Positions 32,848 to 41,258 of a stretch of 42,639 nt of DNA are shown in pieces; the stretch's first letter is position 1; each line of letters begins with the position of its first letter. A program made the translations under genes and the position numbers. Location: positions 1 to 42,639 of the forward strand of contig CAJOIW010000017.1 of NCBI GenBank assembly GCA_905234845.1, read 5' to 3'. The notes beneath the pieces are model-generated. The model was not told where the DNA came from, did not search any database, and was given only the letters and a program-made list of their open reading frames with translations. Source of the DNA: an uncultured Prevotella sp. (GTDB lineage: Bacteria; Bacteroidota; Bacteroidia; Bacteroidales; Bacteroidaceae).

Positions 32848-32950
32848 GAAAGACCATCGTTCATGCAAAATTCCCTAGGGAATTTCTTCCGAAAGACCAT
32901 CTCTCGCATAAAATTTCCTAGGGAATTTTATCCAAAAGACCGTCTTTCGT
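32848..32950. repeat. 43-bp tandem repeat with CCTAGG palindromes
   Basis: Units begin at 32848, 32891 and 32934 with [GA]AAAGACC[AG]TC. The first two units also contain AAATTCCCTAGGGAATTT (32868-32885, perfect palindrome) and AAAATTTCCTAGGGAATTTT (32910-32929, near-perfect). The third unit is truncated after AAAAGACCGTCTTTCG, which equals the hairpin core of the array at 15114-15150. It lies between the comF-like gene and pyrE. Confidence 0.85.
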
Positions 32951-33046
32951 CATTCAAGCCATCGTTTGTCGTCACTTAAAAACCGTATATTTAGCTGAAA
33001 ATGCAAATTCTGTGATGACATAGCAACATATTTCCGAAAAATTGAT

Positions 33047-33054
33047 TACTTTTG
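33047..33054 (+). promoter_or_regulatory. -7 promoter element of pyrE
   Basis: TACTTTTG followed by CAG fits TAnnTTTG exactly, 30 nt before the ATG at 33085. It rules out starting pyrE at 33052. Confidence 0.65.
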
Positions 33055-33084
33055 CAGGGAAATAAGTTCATTATTCCTATCAGC

Positions 33085-33717
33085 ATGGAAACAACGAGAA
33101 ATTTTCTTGCCCGCCATTTGTTAAAGATCGGAGCGGTGAAGCTGCGCCCGCAGGAACCGTTCACCTGGGCCAGCGGATGGCACTCACCCATCTATTGCGA
33201 CAATCGCCGTGTGAATGCCTACCCCACCGTACGTACATTGGTCAAGCTTGAGCTTGCCCACCTCATTCTCACGCGCTATCCCGAGGCAGATACCATTGCA
33301 GGCGTAGCCACAGGAGCCATCGCACAAGGTGCGCTCGTGGCCGACCAACTCGGTCTTCCCTTCGTCTATGTGCGCCCAAAACCGAAGGATCATGGTATGG
33401 GCAACCAGATCGAGGGTGAGCTGCGCGAAGGGGCAAGGGTAGTGGTCGTGGAAGACCTTATCTCCACTGGCGGCTCTTCACTCAAGGCGGTAGAAGCGTT
33501 ACGACAAGCCGGAGCAAGCGTGTTGGGCATGGTGGCGTCGTTCACTTATGGTTTTCCCCAAGCCGAAGAGGCATTCAAAAAAGCTGGAGTAGAACTGGAC
33601 ACGCTGAGCGACTACGACCACCTCATCGATGAGGCTGTCGCATCAGGCTACGTCACCGAAACCGACCTCGCCGCCCTACGTCAATGGCGACAAAATCCCG
33701 AAGAGTGGAATAAATAA
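33085..33717 (+). CDS. pyrE: Orotate phosphoribosyltransferase
   Basis: A 210-residue cytosolic enzyme of pyrimidine synthesis that joins orotate to PRPP to make orotidine monophosphate. Seen: LLKIGAVKLRPQEPFTWASG near the N terminus, SPIYCDNR, VATGAIAQGALVAD, KPKDHGMGNQIEG and the PRPP loop VVVVEDLISTGGSSL. The ATG at 33085 follows the promoter box at the normal distance. The SRPBCC gene follows after 38 nt. Confidence 0.96.
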   Translation: METTRNFLARHLLKIGAVKLRPQEPFTWASGWHSPIYCDNRRVNAYPTVRTLVKLELAHLILTRYPEADTIAGVATGAIAQGALVADQLGLPFVYVRPKPKDHGMGNQIEGELREGARVVVVEDLISTGGSSLKAVEALRQAGASVLGMVASFTYGFPQAEEAFKKAGVELDTLSDYDHLIDEAVASGYVTETDLAALRQWRQNPEEWNK

Positions 33718-33755
33718 AAACAATATCTCCGAAAACTTTGAAATAACAAACCATT

Positions 33756-34169
33756 ATGACATCAACATTTGAAAGCACCGTAAGGCAAATCAACGCTCCG
33801 CAGTATCGCGTGTTCGATACACTGAGCAATCTGGAAAATCTGGAGCACTTGAAACATCACCTTCCCGCCGAGCAATTGGCCGGACTGTCGTTCGACCGCG
33901 ACTCCATTGGCATCAATGTGCCCATGGCTGGCGACATCCGCCTGCGCATTATTGAGCGCGTACCCCCGAAGACCATCAAGTTCGAGGCCGAGAGAAGTCC
34001 CATGCCTTTCAACTTCTGGATTCAACTAGTCCCCATGAGCGAGGTGTCGTGCAAGATGCGTCTCGTCATCAAGGCCGAGCTCAACCCCTTCATCAAGGGA
34101 ATGGTGAAGAAACCGCTTGAAGCCGGCATAGAGAAAATTGCCGACGCTTTACAGAATATGCCGTATTAA
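33756..34169 (+). CDS. SRPBCC-fold protein
   Basis: A 137-residue protein with the START/SRPBCC beta-grip pattern: an opening segment TFESTVRQINAPQYRVFDTL, a helix NLEHLKHHLP, strands RLRIIERVPPKTIKFEAE, and a long C-terminal helix KPLEAGIEKIADALQNMP. No signal peptide. The fold binds hydrophobic ligands; the ligand is unknown. It sits between pyrE and argH, an arrangement I recall as common in Bacteroidales. Confidence 0.75.
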   Translation: MTSTFESTVRQINAPQYRVFDTLSNLENLEHLKHHLPAEQLAGLSFDRDSIGINVPMAGDIRLRIIERVPPKTIKFEAERSPMPFNFWIQLVPMSEVSCKMRLVIKAELNPFIKGMVKKPLEAGIEKIADALQNMPY

Positions 34170-34212
34170 AGACTTTTAAAATCTTAGAGTCCTAACAAAG
34201 ACACAGACAACT

Positions 34213-35553
34213 ATGGCGACAAAGCTCTGGGAAAAGAATTTTGAGATGACACGCGAGATAGAACACTTCACCGTGGGTCGTGACCGCGAGCTAGACCTCT
34301 ATCTGGCTAAGTACGATGTGCTCGGCTCTATGGCTCACATCACCATGCTCGAAAGCATCGGCCTGCTCACGAAAGACGAGCTCACAGCTCTGCTCGCAGC
34401 CCTCCGGACCATCTATCAAGAGGCCGAGGAAGGACGTTTCGTGATTGAGGACGGTGTAGAGGATGTGCATTCGCAAGTGGAGCTGATGCTGACGAAAAAT
34501 CTCGGTGAAATGGGGAAAAAAATTCATTCAGGCCGTTCGCGCAACGATCAGGTGCTGGTGGATTTGAAACTTTTTACGCGCGATGCCTTGCAACAGGTGG
34601 TGGAAGAAGTGAAAGCTCTCTTCGACAGACTGGTCGCAAGAAGCGAAGAACTGAAGGACGTGCTCATGCCTGGATATACCCACCTGCAAGTGGCCATGCC
34701 CTCATCGTTCGGGCTTTGGTTTGGCGCACATGCCGAGAGTCTATGCGACGACATGCTCCTGTTGCAGGCCGCCTACCGCACAGCCAACCGCAACCCGCTC
34801 GGCTCAGCAGCAGGCTACGGCTCAAGCTTCCCGCTTAACCGCCAGCTGACCACTGACCTGCTGGGCTTCGAGTCGATGGCCTATAATGCTGTCTATGCCC
34901 AGATGGGACGCGGTAAAACCGAACGCAACGTGGCCTTTGCACTGGCATCCGTAGCCGGAACGTTGTCAAAACTTGCCTACGATGCCTGTCTCTTCAACTC
35001 GCAGAACTTCGGATTTATCACATTACCCAAGGAGTGTACGACGGGATCGAGCATCATGCCACACAAGAAAAACCCCGATGTTTTCGAACTCATCCGCGCC
35101 AAAGCCAACAAACTGCAAGCCTTGCCGCAACAGGTGACACTCATCATGAACAACCTGCCCACGGGTTACTTCCGCGACTTGCAAATCATCAAGGAAGTGT
35201 TCCTGCCTGCCTTCGACGAACTGACCGACTGTCTACAGATGGCTGCCTACATCGTGGAGAAGATGGAGGTGAACCGCCAGATTCTCGATAATCCTATGTA
35301 CGACCCCATCTTCTCCGTCGAGGAGGTGAACCGTCTGGCTGCGTCGGGCGTGCCCTTCCGCGATGCTTACAAACAGGTGGGCATGGAGATAGAGCGCGGC
35401 ACCTTCAAGCCCGACCGCCATATCCATCATACCCATGAAGGATCTATCGGCAATCTCTGCAACGACCGCATCATCGCACTCATGGACTCGCTCATCGCCG
35501 AGTTCCACTTCGACCGCGTGGAACGAGCCCTCAAGAAACTGAAAGGCCAATAA
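34213..35553 (+). CDS. argH: Argininosuccinate lyase
   Basis: A 446-residue enzyme for the last step of arginine synthesis, splitting argininosuccinate into arginine and fumarate. The fumarase-superfamily signature GSSIMPHKKNPDVFE is present, as are DVHSQVELMLT, HSGRSRNDQVLVDL and PGYTHLQVAMPSSFG. Length is normal for Bacteroidales forms. It follows the SRPBCC gene after 43 nt. Confidence 0.97.
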   Translation: MATKLWEKNFEMTREIEHFTVGRDRELDLYLAKYDVLGSMAHITMLESIGLLTKDELTALLAALRTIYQEAEEGRFVIEDGVEDVHSQVELMLTKNLGEMGKKIHSGRSRNDQVLVDLKLFTRDALQQVVEEVKALFDRLVARSEELKDVLMPGYTHLQVAMPSSFGLWFGAHAESLCDDMLLLQAAYRTANRNPLGSAAGYGSSFPLNRQLTTDLLGFESMAYNAVYAQMGRGKTERNVAFALASVAGTLSKLAYDACLFNSQNFGFITLPKECTTGSSIMPHKKNPDVFELIRAKANKLQALPQQVTLIMNNLPTGYFRDLQIIKEVFLPAFDELTDCLQMAAYIVEKMEVNRQILDNPMYDPIFSVEEVNRLAASGVPFRDAYKQVGMEIERGTFKPDRHIHHTHEGSIGNLCNDRIIALMDSLIAEFHFDRVERALKKLKGQ

Positions 35554-35602
35554 AACCTATAATATAAGTCCTATAAGCACCTATAAATATAAATATAGAG
35601 AA

Positions 35603-36163
35603 ATGAAGAAATCCTCACTTTTCTGTGCACTGGCAAGTCTGCTGTTGTTCTGCTCCTGCAGCGACAACGACAACGAGTATAGTCTTGACTACCGATGCTA
35701 TTTCCTTTTCGACACCGAGGTGCACAACGTGAGCGTCATCAAGAACGCCCTCAATCCACTGGCCTCCGGCATTTTCGTCTATGTCAGCACGGAACCTCGC
35801 AATGGTGTGCGATACGTTATCTCCGAACTGAACGACGGGAAGACGAAGGGCGAAGATGCCCTCACTACCGAGAAGGAGAGCCGCATCACCTACGCCCTTG
35901 GTGCTTACAATGGCCTCATCATCGGCTACAGCAGTCTCGGCAACGGCCTTTACGCTTTCGATCATCAGTGTCCCAACTGTATGGCTACGAGCAACCTCTA
36001 CCGCTATCCGCTCGCATGGGCCAACAACGGACAGTGGGTTTATTGCAAGAACTGCAAGCGGTCTTACGACCTCAACAACAACGGCTATCCCAACACCGAC
36101 GGTCAGAAACTCATCCGCTACCGCGTAGAATACAACGGCCACATCCTCATCGTCCACAACTGA
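35603..36163 (+). CDS. Lipoprotein with two CxxC pairs
   Basis: A 186-residue predicted lipoprotein. The signal peptide ends at a lipobox-like FCSC (cysteine 19). The mature part has beta-rich sequence and two cysteine pairs, QCPNC and YCKNC, about 30 residues apart, in a C-terminal part ending YRVEYNGHILIVHN. The pairs resemble a zinc ribbon or a cysteine-only variant of a Rieske-like fold; the histidines of a true Rieske site are not in the usual CxH/CxxH places. Function unknown. It is followed by the tRNA promoter. Confidence 0.7.
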   Translation: MKKSSLFCALASLLLFCSCSDNDNEYSLDYRCYFLFDTEVHNVSVIKNALNPLASGIFVYVSTEPRNGVRYVISELNDGKTKGEDALTTEKESRITYALGAYNGLIIGYSSLGNGLYAFDHQCPNCMATSNLYRYPLAWANNGQWVYCKNCKRSYDLNNNGYPNTDGQKLIRYRVEYNGHILIVHN

Positions 36164-36223
36164 TGAGAAACTACGGAGAAAAGAGAAGGTTTTTAGTTTA
36201 AAACGCTAAAAAACGTGAAATCG

Positions 36224-36255
36224 TTTGGCGGTTACGAGATTAAGCCGTAACTTTG
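36224..36255 (+). promoter_or_regulatory. Consensus Bacteroidota promoter of the tRNA operon
   Basis: TTTG (36224-36227), 20 nt, then TAACTTTG (36248-36255) followed by CAG: the best match in the window to the TTTG-N19-21-TAnnTTTG consensus. The tRNA-Gly gene begins 11 nt later. Confidence 0.85.
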
Positions 36256-36266
36256 CAGCCGCCTTT

Positions 36267-36339
36267 GCGGAAATAGCTCAGTTGGTAGAGCACAACCTTG
36301 CCAAGGTTGGGGTCGCGGGTCCGAGTCCCGTTTTCCGCT
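36267..36339 (+). tRNA. tRNA-Gly, anticodon GCC
   Basis: The 73-nt cloverleaf starts GCGGAAATAGC and its acceptor arm closes with TTTCCGC plus discriminator T. The anticodon loop TTGCCAA is closed by the stem ACCT/AGGT. The T-loop region is GGTCCGAGTCCC. The 3' CCA is not encoded. It is the first gene of a tRNA pair with a shared promoter. Confidence 0.96.
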
Positions 36340-36352
36340 CATATTTTTGGGA

Positions 36353-36438
36353 GCCTTGATGGTGGAATTGGTAGACACGAGGGACTTAAAATCCCTTGGC
36401 CAGTGATGGCTGTGCGGGTTCGAGTCCCGCTCGAGGCA
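36353..36438 (+). tRNA. tRNA-Leu, anticodon TAA
   Basis: The 86-nt gene has acceptor arms GCCTTGA and TCGAGGC with discriminator A, and a long variable arm as expected for leucine tRNA. The anticodon loop is CTTAAAA within GGGACTTAAAATCCC. T-arm: CGGGTTCGAGTCCCG. The CCA end is not encoded. It lies 13 nt after tRNA-Gly. Confidence 0.96.
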
Positions 36439-36472
36439 CTTTTTTCCCAAAAGCACCTTAAACATTATTCCT

Positions 36473-38146
36473 ATGCGTAAAAGTATTGTTTTCTCCCTTT
36501 CCGCTATTGCTTTATTCATACTCACCGCTTGCTCAGGAAAGATGGGCGCATTGTCGGCCGACAACTTCACGGTGACACCCAATCCGTTGGAGTCGCGAGG
36601 CGGACAGATTCCCGTCACCATCAGTGGAATGTTCCCCGAGAAATACATGCAGCGGAAAGCTGTCGTCACCATCACACCCGAACTACGGACAGCCGGTGCA
36701 AAGCAGCAGGGACAACCATATACCTTTCAGGGCGAGAGGGTGCAGGGCAACGACTACTCCATCTCCTATCGTCTGGGCGGGCGCTACACGATGAAGGCCG
36801 ATTTCGCCTATCAGCCCGAATACCTGAGCAGCGACCTCTATCTTACTTTCAACGCACGGATTGGAAAGAAAACCATCAATATTCCCGAGGTGAAAATCGC
36901 CCACGGCACCATTGCCACCTCTGAGCTATACCGTCTGACAATGTTCTCCAACGGCGGATGTCTTGCGCCCGACTCGTTCCAGCACAGTCGTCAGATGCGG
37001 CAGGAAGCCAACATCAAGTTCCTTGTCAACGAGGCCAACCTGCGCAAGAGCGAGCTGCAGAACAATTCCGTACAAGAGTTTGTGCGCCTGCTCAAGAAAA
37101 TCAATACCGACCGCGAGCTTAACATCAAGAACGTGGAAGTGCAGGCTTATGCGTCGCCCGAGGGCGGATTTGATTTCAACGACCGCCTTGCCAATCGCCG
37201 GCAGAATGTCTCGGAGGGCTACGTGAAAGAACAGCTTCAGCAGACGGGCTTGAAGACCAATGTCGACGCACGCTATACCGCACAAGACTGGGAAGGCTTC
37301 CAGCAACTTGTGCAAGCCTCAAACATCCAAGACAAGGATGTTATCCTGCGCGTGCTCTCCATGTATAAAGACCCTGCCGAGCGTGAACGCCAGATTCGCA
37401 ACATGAGCGAAGGCTTCCAAGAACTCGCCAACGGCATCCTCCCCGAACTGCGCCGATCACGCCTCATCATCAACTACGAGACCGTCGGCCGTACCGACGA
37501 AGAGATTGAGCGCACCTTCACAACCGAGCCCGCACAGCTCACTGCCGACGAACTACTCTACCTCGCGGCCACGAAGACCGACACCGCAGAGAAAAAGACC
37601 ATCTACGAGAAGACCGCGCAGCTCTACCCCACCGACTATCGCCCACTCAACAATCTGGCCACACTCGCCTTGGCACAAGGACAGGAAGAGACCGCACTCG
37701 ACTATCTCCGTCAGGCACTGCGCGTTAATCCCAACGCCGCCGAGCCGCTGGCCAACCTCGGACTGCTGCAACTGAAGAGCGGTAACCTGCAAGAGGCCGA
37801 AGGCAACATTGCCAAAGCCACACGTACCGGCAACGTCAGCGAGGCCATCGGCATCCTCAGCCTTGCCAAAGGAAACTACGCACAAGCCGTCAAAGACTTC
37901 GGAGCTGTAGCCACCAACAACATGGCATTGGCACAACTGCTCAACAAAGAATATGGCAATGCCGCCATGACGCTCGAGAAAATCCCTAACCCCGACGCGC
38001 TCACCGACTATCTCCGTGCCATTCTTGCCGCACGAAGAGGCAATCAATATGCCGTGTCAGCCAATCTTAAGGATGCCATCAAGAAAGACCCCGCCCTGGC
38101 TTCCTATGCCGAAAACGACCTAGAATTCAGCAATTTCAAAAAATGA
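36473..38146 (+). CDS. Lipoprotein with OmpA-like and TPR domains
   Basis: A 557-residue lipoprotein (lipobox LTACS, cysteine 20). The N-terminal beta-rich domain (about 25-170) is followed by a segment resembling an OmpA-like fold (VEVQAYASPEGGFDFNDRLANRR, in two parts around residue 225). A C-terminal TPR region follows (about 360-545: RPLNNLATLALAQGQEETAL, then AAEPLANLGLLQLKSGNLQEA). It probably anchors a periplasmic protein-interaction scaffold at the cell envelope. It starts 34 nt after tRNA-Leu, so it may be read from the tRNA promoter. The next gene overlaps its stop (ATGA). Confidence 0.8.
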   Translation: MRKSIVFSLSAIALFILTACSGKMGALSADNFTVTPNPLESRGGQIPVTISGMFPEKYMQRKAVVTITPELRTAGAKQQGQPYTFQGERVQGNDYSISYRLGGRYTMKADFAYQPEYLSSDLYLTFNARIGKKTINIPEVKIAHGTIATSELYRLTMFSNGGCLAPDSFQHSRQMRQEANIKFLVNEANLRKSELQNNSVQEFVRLLKKINTDRELNIKNVEVQAYASPEGGFDFNDRLANRRQNVSEGYVKEQLQQTGLKTNVDARYTAQDWEGFQQLVQASNIQDKDVILRVLSMYKDPAERERQIRNMSEGFQELANGILPELRRSRLIINYETVGRTDEEIERTFTTEPAQLTADELLYLAATKTDTAEKKTIYEKTAQLYPTDYRPLNNLATLALAQGQEETALDYLRQALRVNPNAAEPLANLGLLQLKSGNLQEAEGNIAKATRTGNVSEAIGILSLAKGNYAQAVKDFGAVATNNMALAQLLNKEYGNAAMTLEKIPNPDALTDYLRAILAARRGNQYAVSANLKDAIKKDPALASYAENDLEFSNFKK

Positions 38147-39120
38147 AATTCAACCGATACACCCTCATCCTACTCTCGTCGCTTTTCATCCTCTCCTGCG
38201 GAACCGACAGCCGCCATTTCCGTCTCGAAGGGCGACTCATCAACATCGGGCAAAGCGAGTTCTACATCTACAGCCCCGACAGCAGAAGCGGGAAAGTAGA
38301 CACCATCAAGGTTGAGGCCGGACGCTTCGCCTATGAGACCCCCTGTGACCGTCCGATGACGCTGGTCATCGTCTTTCCCAACTTCACCGAGCAACCCGTC
38401 TTTGCCGAACCCGGAAAGAGCGTCAGCATCAGGGGCGACGCCTCGCACCTGAAGGAGATGACCGTCAGCGGTACCAAGGAAAACAAACTCATGAACGGGT
38501 TTCGCGAGCAGATAGCCAACGCCTCACCCCCCGACATCACGAAGTATGCCCGGCAGTTCATCGAAGACCATCCCGCCTCCATCGTCGGCACCCACCTCCT
38601 GAGAACCTATTTCATTCAAACCTCACAGCCCGACTACAGCGAGGCCCAGCGACTGGCACAGCTCATGCTCGACAAACAACCCGACAACAACTACCTTCGC
38701 CGCCTCCATACCCAATTGCAGGCACTCTCCCGGACAGCCCCCGGCTCATCCCTGAAAGGCATCAGCGAGGGAGGAGTGGCTACCGCGCCTGTCGCCGTCA
38801 TTAGCACATGGGCCACATGGAACCAGGAGAGTCTTGTACAGCAACGCATACTCAAACGGATGAAACGGCGCGGCGGCGACCGGCTCGCCCTGCTCAGCAT
38901 CAGCCTCGACGGTAACAAAGCACTCGCAGACGATCAGCTCAAGCGCGACACCATCGGCTGGACAAACATCTGCGACCCCATGCTCTTCGAAGGAAAAATC
39001 ATCGGACAGCTCGGGCTCACCACCGTGCCCGACAACATCCTCGTGCAAAACGGTCGCGTCGTGGCCCGTAGTCTTACCAACAAAGAAATCGAGGAACGGC
39101 TGAAAAACCTCTTCCCTTGA
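38143..39120 (+). CDS. DUF4369/thioredoxin-like lipoprotein lacking redox cysteines
   Basis: A 325-residue lipoprotein (lipobox ILSCG). The N-terminal DUF4369-like part (FRLEGRLINIGQSEFYIY ... VDTIKVEAGRFAYE) is followed by a helical stretch and a thioredoxin-like domain (about 215-325). In place of the usual WCxxC active site the sequence is STWATWNQESL, so no redox pair is left; the rest of the fold (LALLSISLD, GLTTVPDNILV with a cis-proline position) is kept. It therefore probably binds or chaperones rather than reduces. Start overlaps the TPR lipoprotein stop, predicting coupled translation and joint function. Confidence 0.8.
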   Translation: MKFNRYTLILLSSLFILSCGTDSRHFRLEGRLINIGQSEFYIYSPDSRSGKVDTIKVEAGRFAYETPCDRPMTLVIVFPNFTEQPVFAEPGKSVSIRGDASHLKEMTVSGTKENKLMNGFREQIANASPPDITKYARQFIEDHPASIVGTHLLRTYFIQTSQPDYSEAQRLAQLMLDKQPDNNYLRRLHTQLQALSRTAPGSSLKGISEGGVATAPVAVISTWATWNQESLVQQRILKRMKRRGGDRLALLSISLDGNKALADDQLKRDTIGWTNICDPMLFEGKIIGQLGLTTVPDNILVQNGRVVARSLTNKEIEERLKNLFP

Positions 39121-39147
39121 AAAACGTTGGGCCTTCATCACTCCAAC

Positions 39148-39308
39148 GCTTACCTTTCTGCATCCAAAAGCTTACCTTTCACAAAGTAATATATATACTT
39201 TTACCGAGTAATATATATACTTTTACTCGGTAATATATATACTATTACCAAGTAATATATATACTATTACTTTGTGAAAGGTAAGCTTTTGGATGCAGAA
39301 AGGTAAGC
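39148..39308. repeat. 161-bp palindromic array of 22-bp units between convergent genes
   Basis: The outer 44 bp form a perfect inverted repeat (39148-39191 with 39265-39308). The arms hold GCTTACCTTTC twice (39148, 39170) and GAAAGGTAAGC twice (39276, 39298), each 22 bp apart. The middle holds four units beginning TAATATATATACTNTTAC at 39187, 39209, 39231 and 39253, again exactly 22 bp apart. No target-site duplication is visible at the ends. It sits between the thioredoxin-like gene and the leftward ABC transporter, and the transcript of either strand would fold into a very long hairpin. Confidence 0.9.
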
Positions 39309-39311
39309 CGT

Positions 39312-39327
39312 CAGCGTGTAAACGCTG
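39312..39327. terminator. Short stable hairpin after the ABC transporter gene
   Basis: CAGCGT and ACGCTG are separated by a four-base loop (GTAA on the plus strand), 4 nt from the ABC transporter stop codon. There is no U-tract on either strand, so if it is a terminator it probably acts with the large neighbouring palindrome. Confidence 0.4.
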
Positions 39328-39331
39328 CCAT

Positions 39332-41173
39332 TCAGGTGCCGGCCATCGTGTCGGCAATCTTGTCGACATTCATGCTGCGGGCGCTGGCATCGAAGATATC
39401 CTTGTAAAGTCCGCCCTGCCGATAGACCTCTTCGGGCTTCCCCTGCTGCACCACACGACCATGCTCAAGCACGTAAATCTGGTCGGCATCGATAATTTGG
39501 CCGATATTGTGCGAGATGATGATGACCGTGCGGCCCTGCTTAATGGCATCGATACTGGCTTTTATCTGCTCGGTGGCGATGGCATCGAGGCTGGCAGTAG
39601 GCTCGTCGAGGAAGATGATGGGCGGGTTCTTGATGAACATGCGGGCAATGGCCACGCGCTGCTGCTGCCCGCCGCTGAGCTGCAAGGCCGACGTGTTAAA
39701 GCCGTCGGGCAGGTCGGCCACCTGGTCGTAGAGGAAAGCCTGACGGGCAGCCCACACCACGTCGTCGTGTGTGGCGTCAGGATTGCCGTAGCGGATGTTC
39801 TCCTCAATGGTACCGTCGAAGATATGGTTTTTCTGCAACACCAGTCCGATGTGCTCACGCAGCCAGCGTGTGTCCCACTGGCTCAGCTCCACACCGTCGA
39901 GGCTGATGCTGCCGCTGTCGGGATTGAAGAACTTGTCGAGCAGGTTGACGATGGTGGTCTTGCCGGCACCGCTCAGCCCCACGAAAGCCGTGATTTTTCC
40001 GCTCTCTATACGCATCGACACTTCGGTCAGCGCCTTCGTGCCACCCGGATAGGTGAAGTCGACGTGGCTCAGCTCGAAGTCGCCCTTCACCTCGTCGGGG
40101 TGATGGCTGCCCGTAGGCTCCACCTCTTCGTCGGCCTTCAGAATGCCGAAGAAGCCCTCGGCATAGATGAGCGCGTCGTTCATATCGTCGTAGATGCGGT
40201 GTAGCTGCCGGATAGGCGCACTCACATTGGCAAAGAGCATCACGTGGTACATGATTTTTCCGATGGTCATGCCTGGGTAGCCCGTAAGCACCAGATAGGC
40301 TGTAAGGATGATGATGAGCACCGTGCCAATCTGCTCCAGAAAACTCTTCAGTCCGTTGAACATATAGCTCTGCTTGCGCAGCCCCAGCTGCAGGTCGGTC
40401 ATGGTGCGCTGCAGTCCTGCCTGCCGGTCGGCCTCTATGCGCTCACGGTTGAACGACTTGATCACGTTCATGCTCTCGATAATGTTGAGAATGCCCTGGC
40501 TGACGGCCTGATGCCCTCCAAAAATGCTGCGGCGGCCACCTTTCATGCGACTTGCCTGAATATAGGTGACATAGAAGTAAATAGGAATGATGCACAGAGC
40601 CACAAGCCCCACGTAGAAGTTGGCAGCAAACATCAGCACCAATGCGAGCACGGCACTGGTGAAAAGCGGAAGTATCTCTATGAAGAAATTGTTCACCGTG
40701 TTCGACAGGCTCATGATACCCCTGTCGATGCGCGATTGCAGTCGGCCCGTCTCGTTGCCCTCCGAGCTGAAGAACGCCATACGGAACGACAGTATCCGCT
40801 CCACCACCCGCAGCGACAGGTCGCGGCTCACAAGGATGCGCATGCGCTCACCGTAGTAGCGTTGGAAGAACGTCACCAACGCGCCCACCACCTCCTTGCC
40901 CAGCAGGATGATGCTGATGACCGTCAGGATACGCACCGCCGCGCCCCACGAGAATCCGTCAGGAGCCTGTATGAGCGCATTGATGCTGTCGACGGCACGG
41001 TCGAGTACCACCGCATTCACCTGCGCCATCAGCGAGCCCACCAGCGTCAGCACCAGCGTTACCGCCACCAGACCGCGGTAAGGCATCACATAGGGCAGAA
41101 TGTTTTTAAGCAAGCCCCATATATTCATCTTCGCCCCCTCGGGCGTGCCAAACGGTTCCATCTTCTCTTTCAT
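39332..41173 (-). CDS. ABC exporter, fused membrane and ATPase domains (MsbA-like)
   Basis: A 613-residue half-transporter that works as a dimer in the inner membrane. The N-terminal six-helix domain (about 25-330; first helix VAVTLVLTLVGSLMAQVNAV-like) is followed by an ATPase domain with Walker A GLSGAGKTT, Q-loop LVLQKN, signature LSGGQQQR, Walker B IIFLDEPTASLD and H-loop ISHN. The cargo (lipid, peptide or drug) is unknown. The ATG at 41173 (MKEKMEPFG) is preferred over the longer frame from 41200, which would run over the promoter region. It is convergent with the thioredoxin-like gene and divergent from the ComM-like gene. Confidence 0.93.
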   Translation of the reverse strand: MKEKMEPFGTPEGAKMNIWGLLKNILPYVMPYRGLVAVTLVLTLVGSLMAQVNAVVLDRAVDSINALIQAPDGFSWGAAVRILTVISIILLGKEVVGALVTFFQRYYGERMRILVSRDLSLRVVERILSFRMAFFSSEGNETGRLQSRIDRGIMSLSNTVNNFFIEILPLFTSAVLALVLMFAANFYVGLVALCIIPIYFYVTYIQASRMKGGRRSIFGGHQAVSQGILNIIESMNVIKSFNRERIEADRQAGLQRTMTDLQLGLRKQSYMFNGLKSFLEQIGTVLIIILTAYLVLTGYPGMTIGKIMYHVMLFANVSAPIRQLHRIYDDMNDALIYAEGFFGILKADEEVEPTGSHHPDEVKGDFELSHVDFTYPGGTKALTEVSMRIESGKITAFVGLSGAGKTTIVNLLDKFFNPDSGSISLDGVELSQWDTRWLREHIGLVLQKNHIFDGTIEENIRYGNPDATHDDVVWAARQAFLYDQVADLPDGFNTSALQLSGGQQQRVAIARMFIKNPPIIFLDEPTASLDAIATEQIKASIDAIKQGRTVIIISHNIGQIIDADQIYVLEHGRVVQQGKPEEVYRQGGLYKDIFDASARSMNVDKIADTMAGT

Positions 41174-41189
41174 GATGCGAAAATACAAA

Positions 41190-41238
41190 ATAATTGACAA
41201 TTGACAATTGATAATTGATAATTATTTTGTATTTTTGC
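41190..41238. promoter_or_regulatory. Divergent promoter region with AATTGACA repeats
   Basis: AATTGACAATTGACAATTGA and AATTGATAATT form a short tandem repeat (about 41192-41224). To the right, TATTTTTG (41230-41237) followed by CAG is the likely -7 box of the ComM-like gene, 21 nt before its ATG. To the left, TATTTTCG on the minus strand (41185-41178) is a weaker -7 box for the ABC transporter. Confidence 0.5.
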
Positions 41239-41258
41239 AGAAATAAAACCGAAAGACT

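Noticed and set aside
39148..39308. Insertion sequence
   Set aside because: There is no transposase frame and no visible target-site duplication; at most it is a non-autonomous element.
39293..41197. Long rightward open frames opposite the ABC transporter
   Set aside because: They are antisense shadows of a complete, motif-rich ABC exporter gene.
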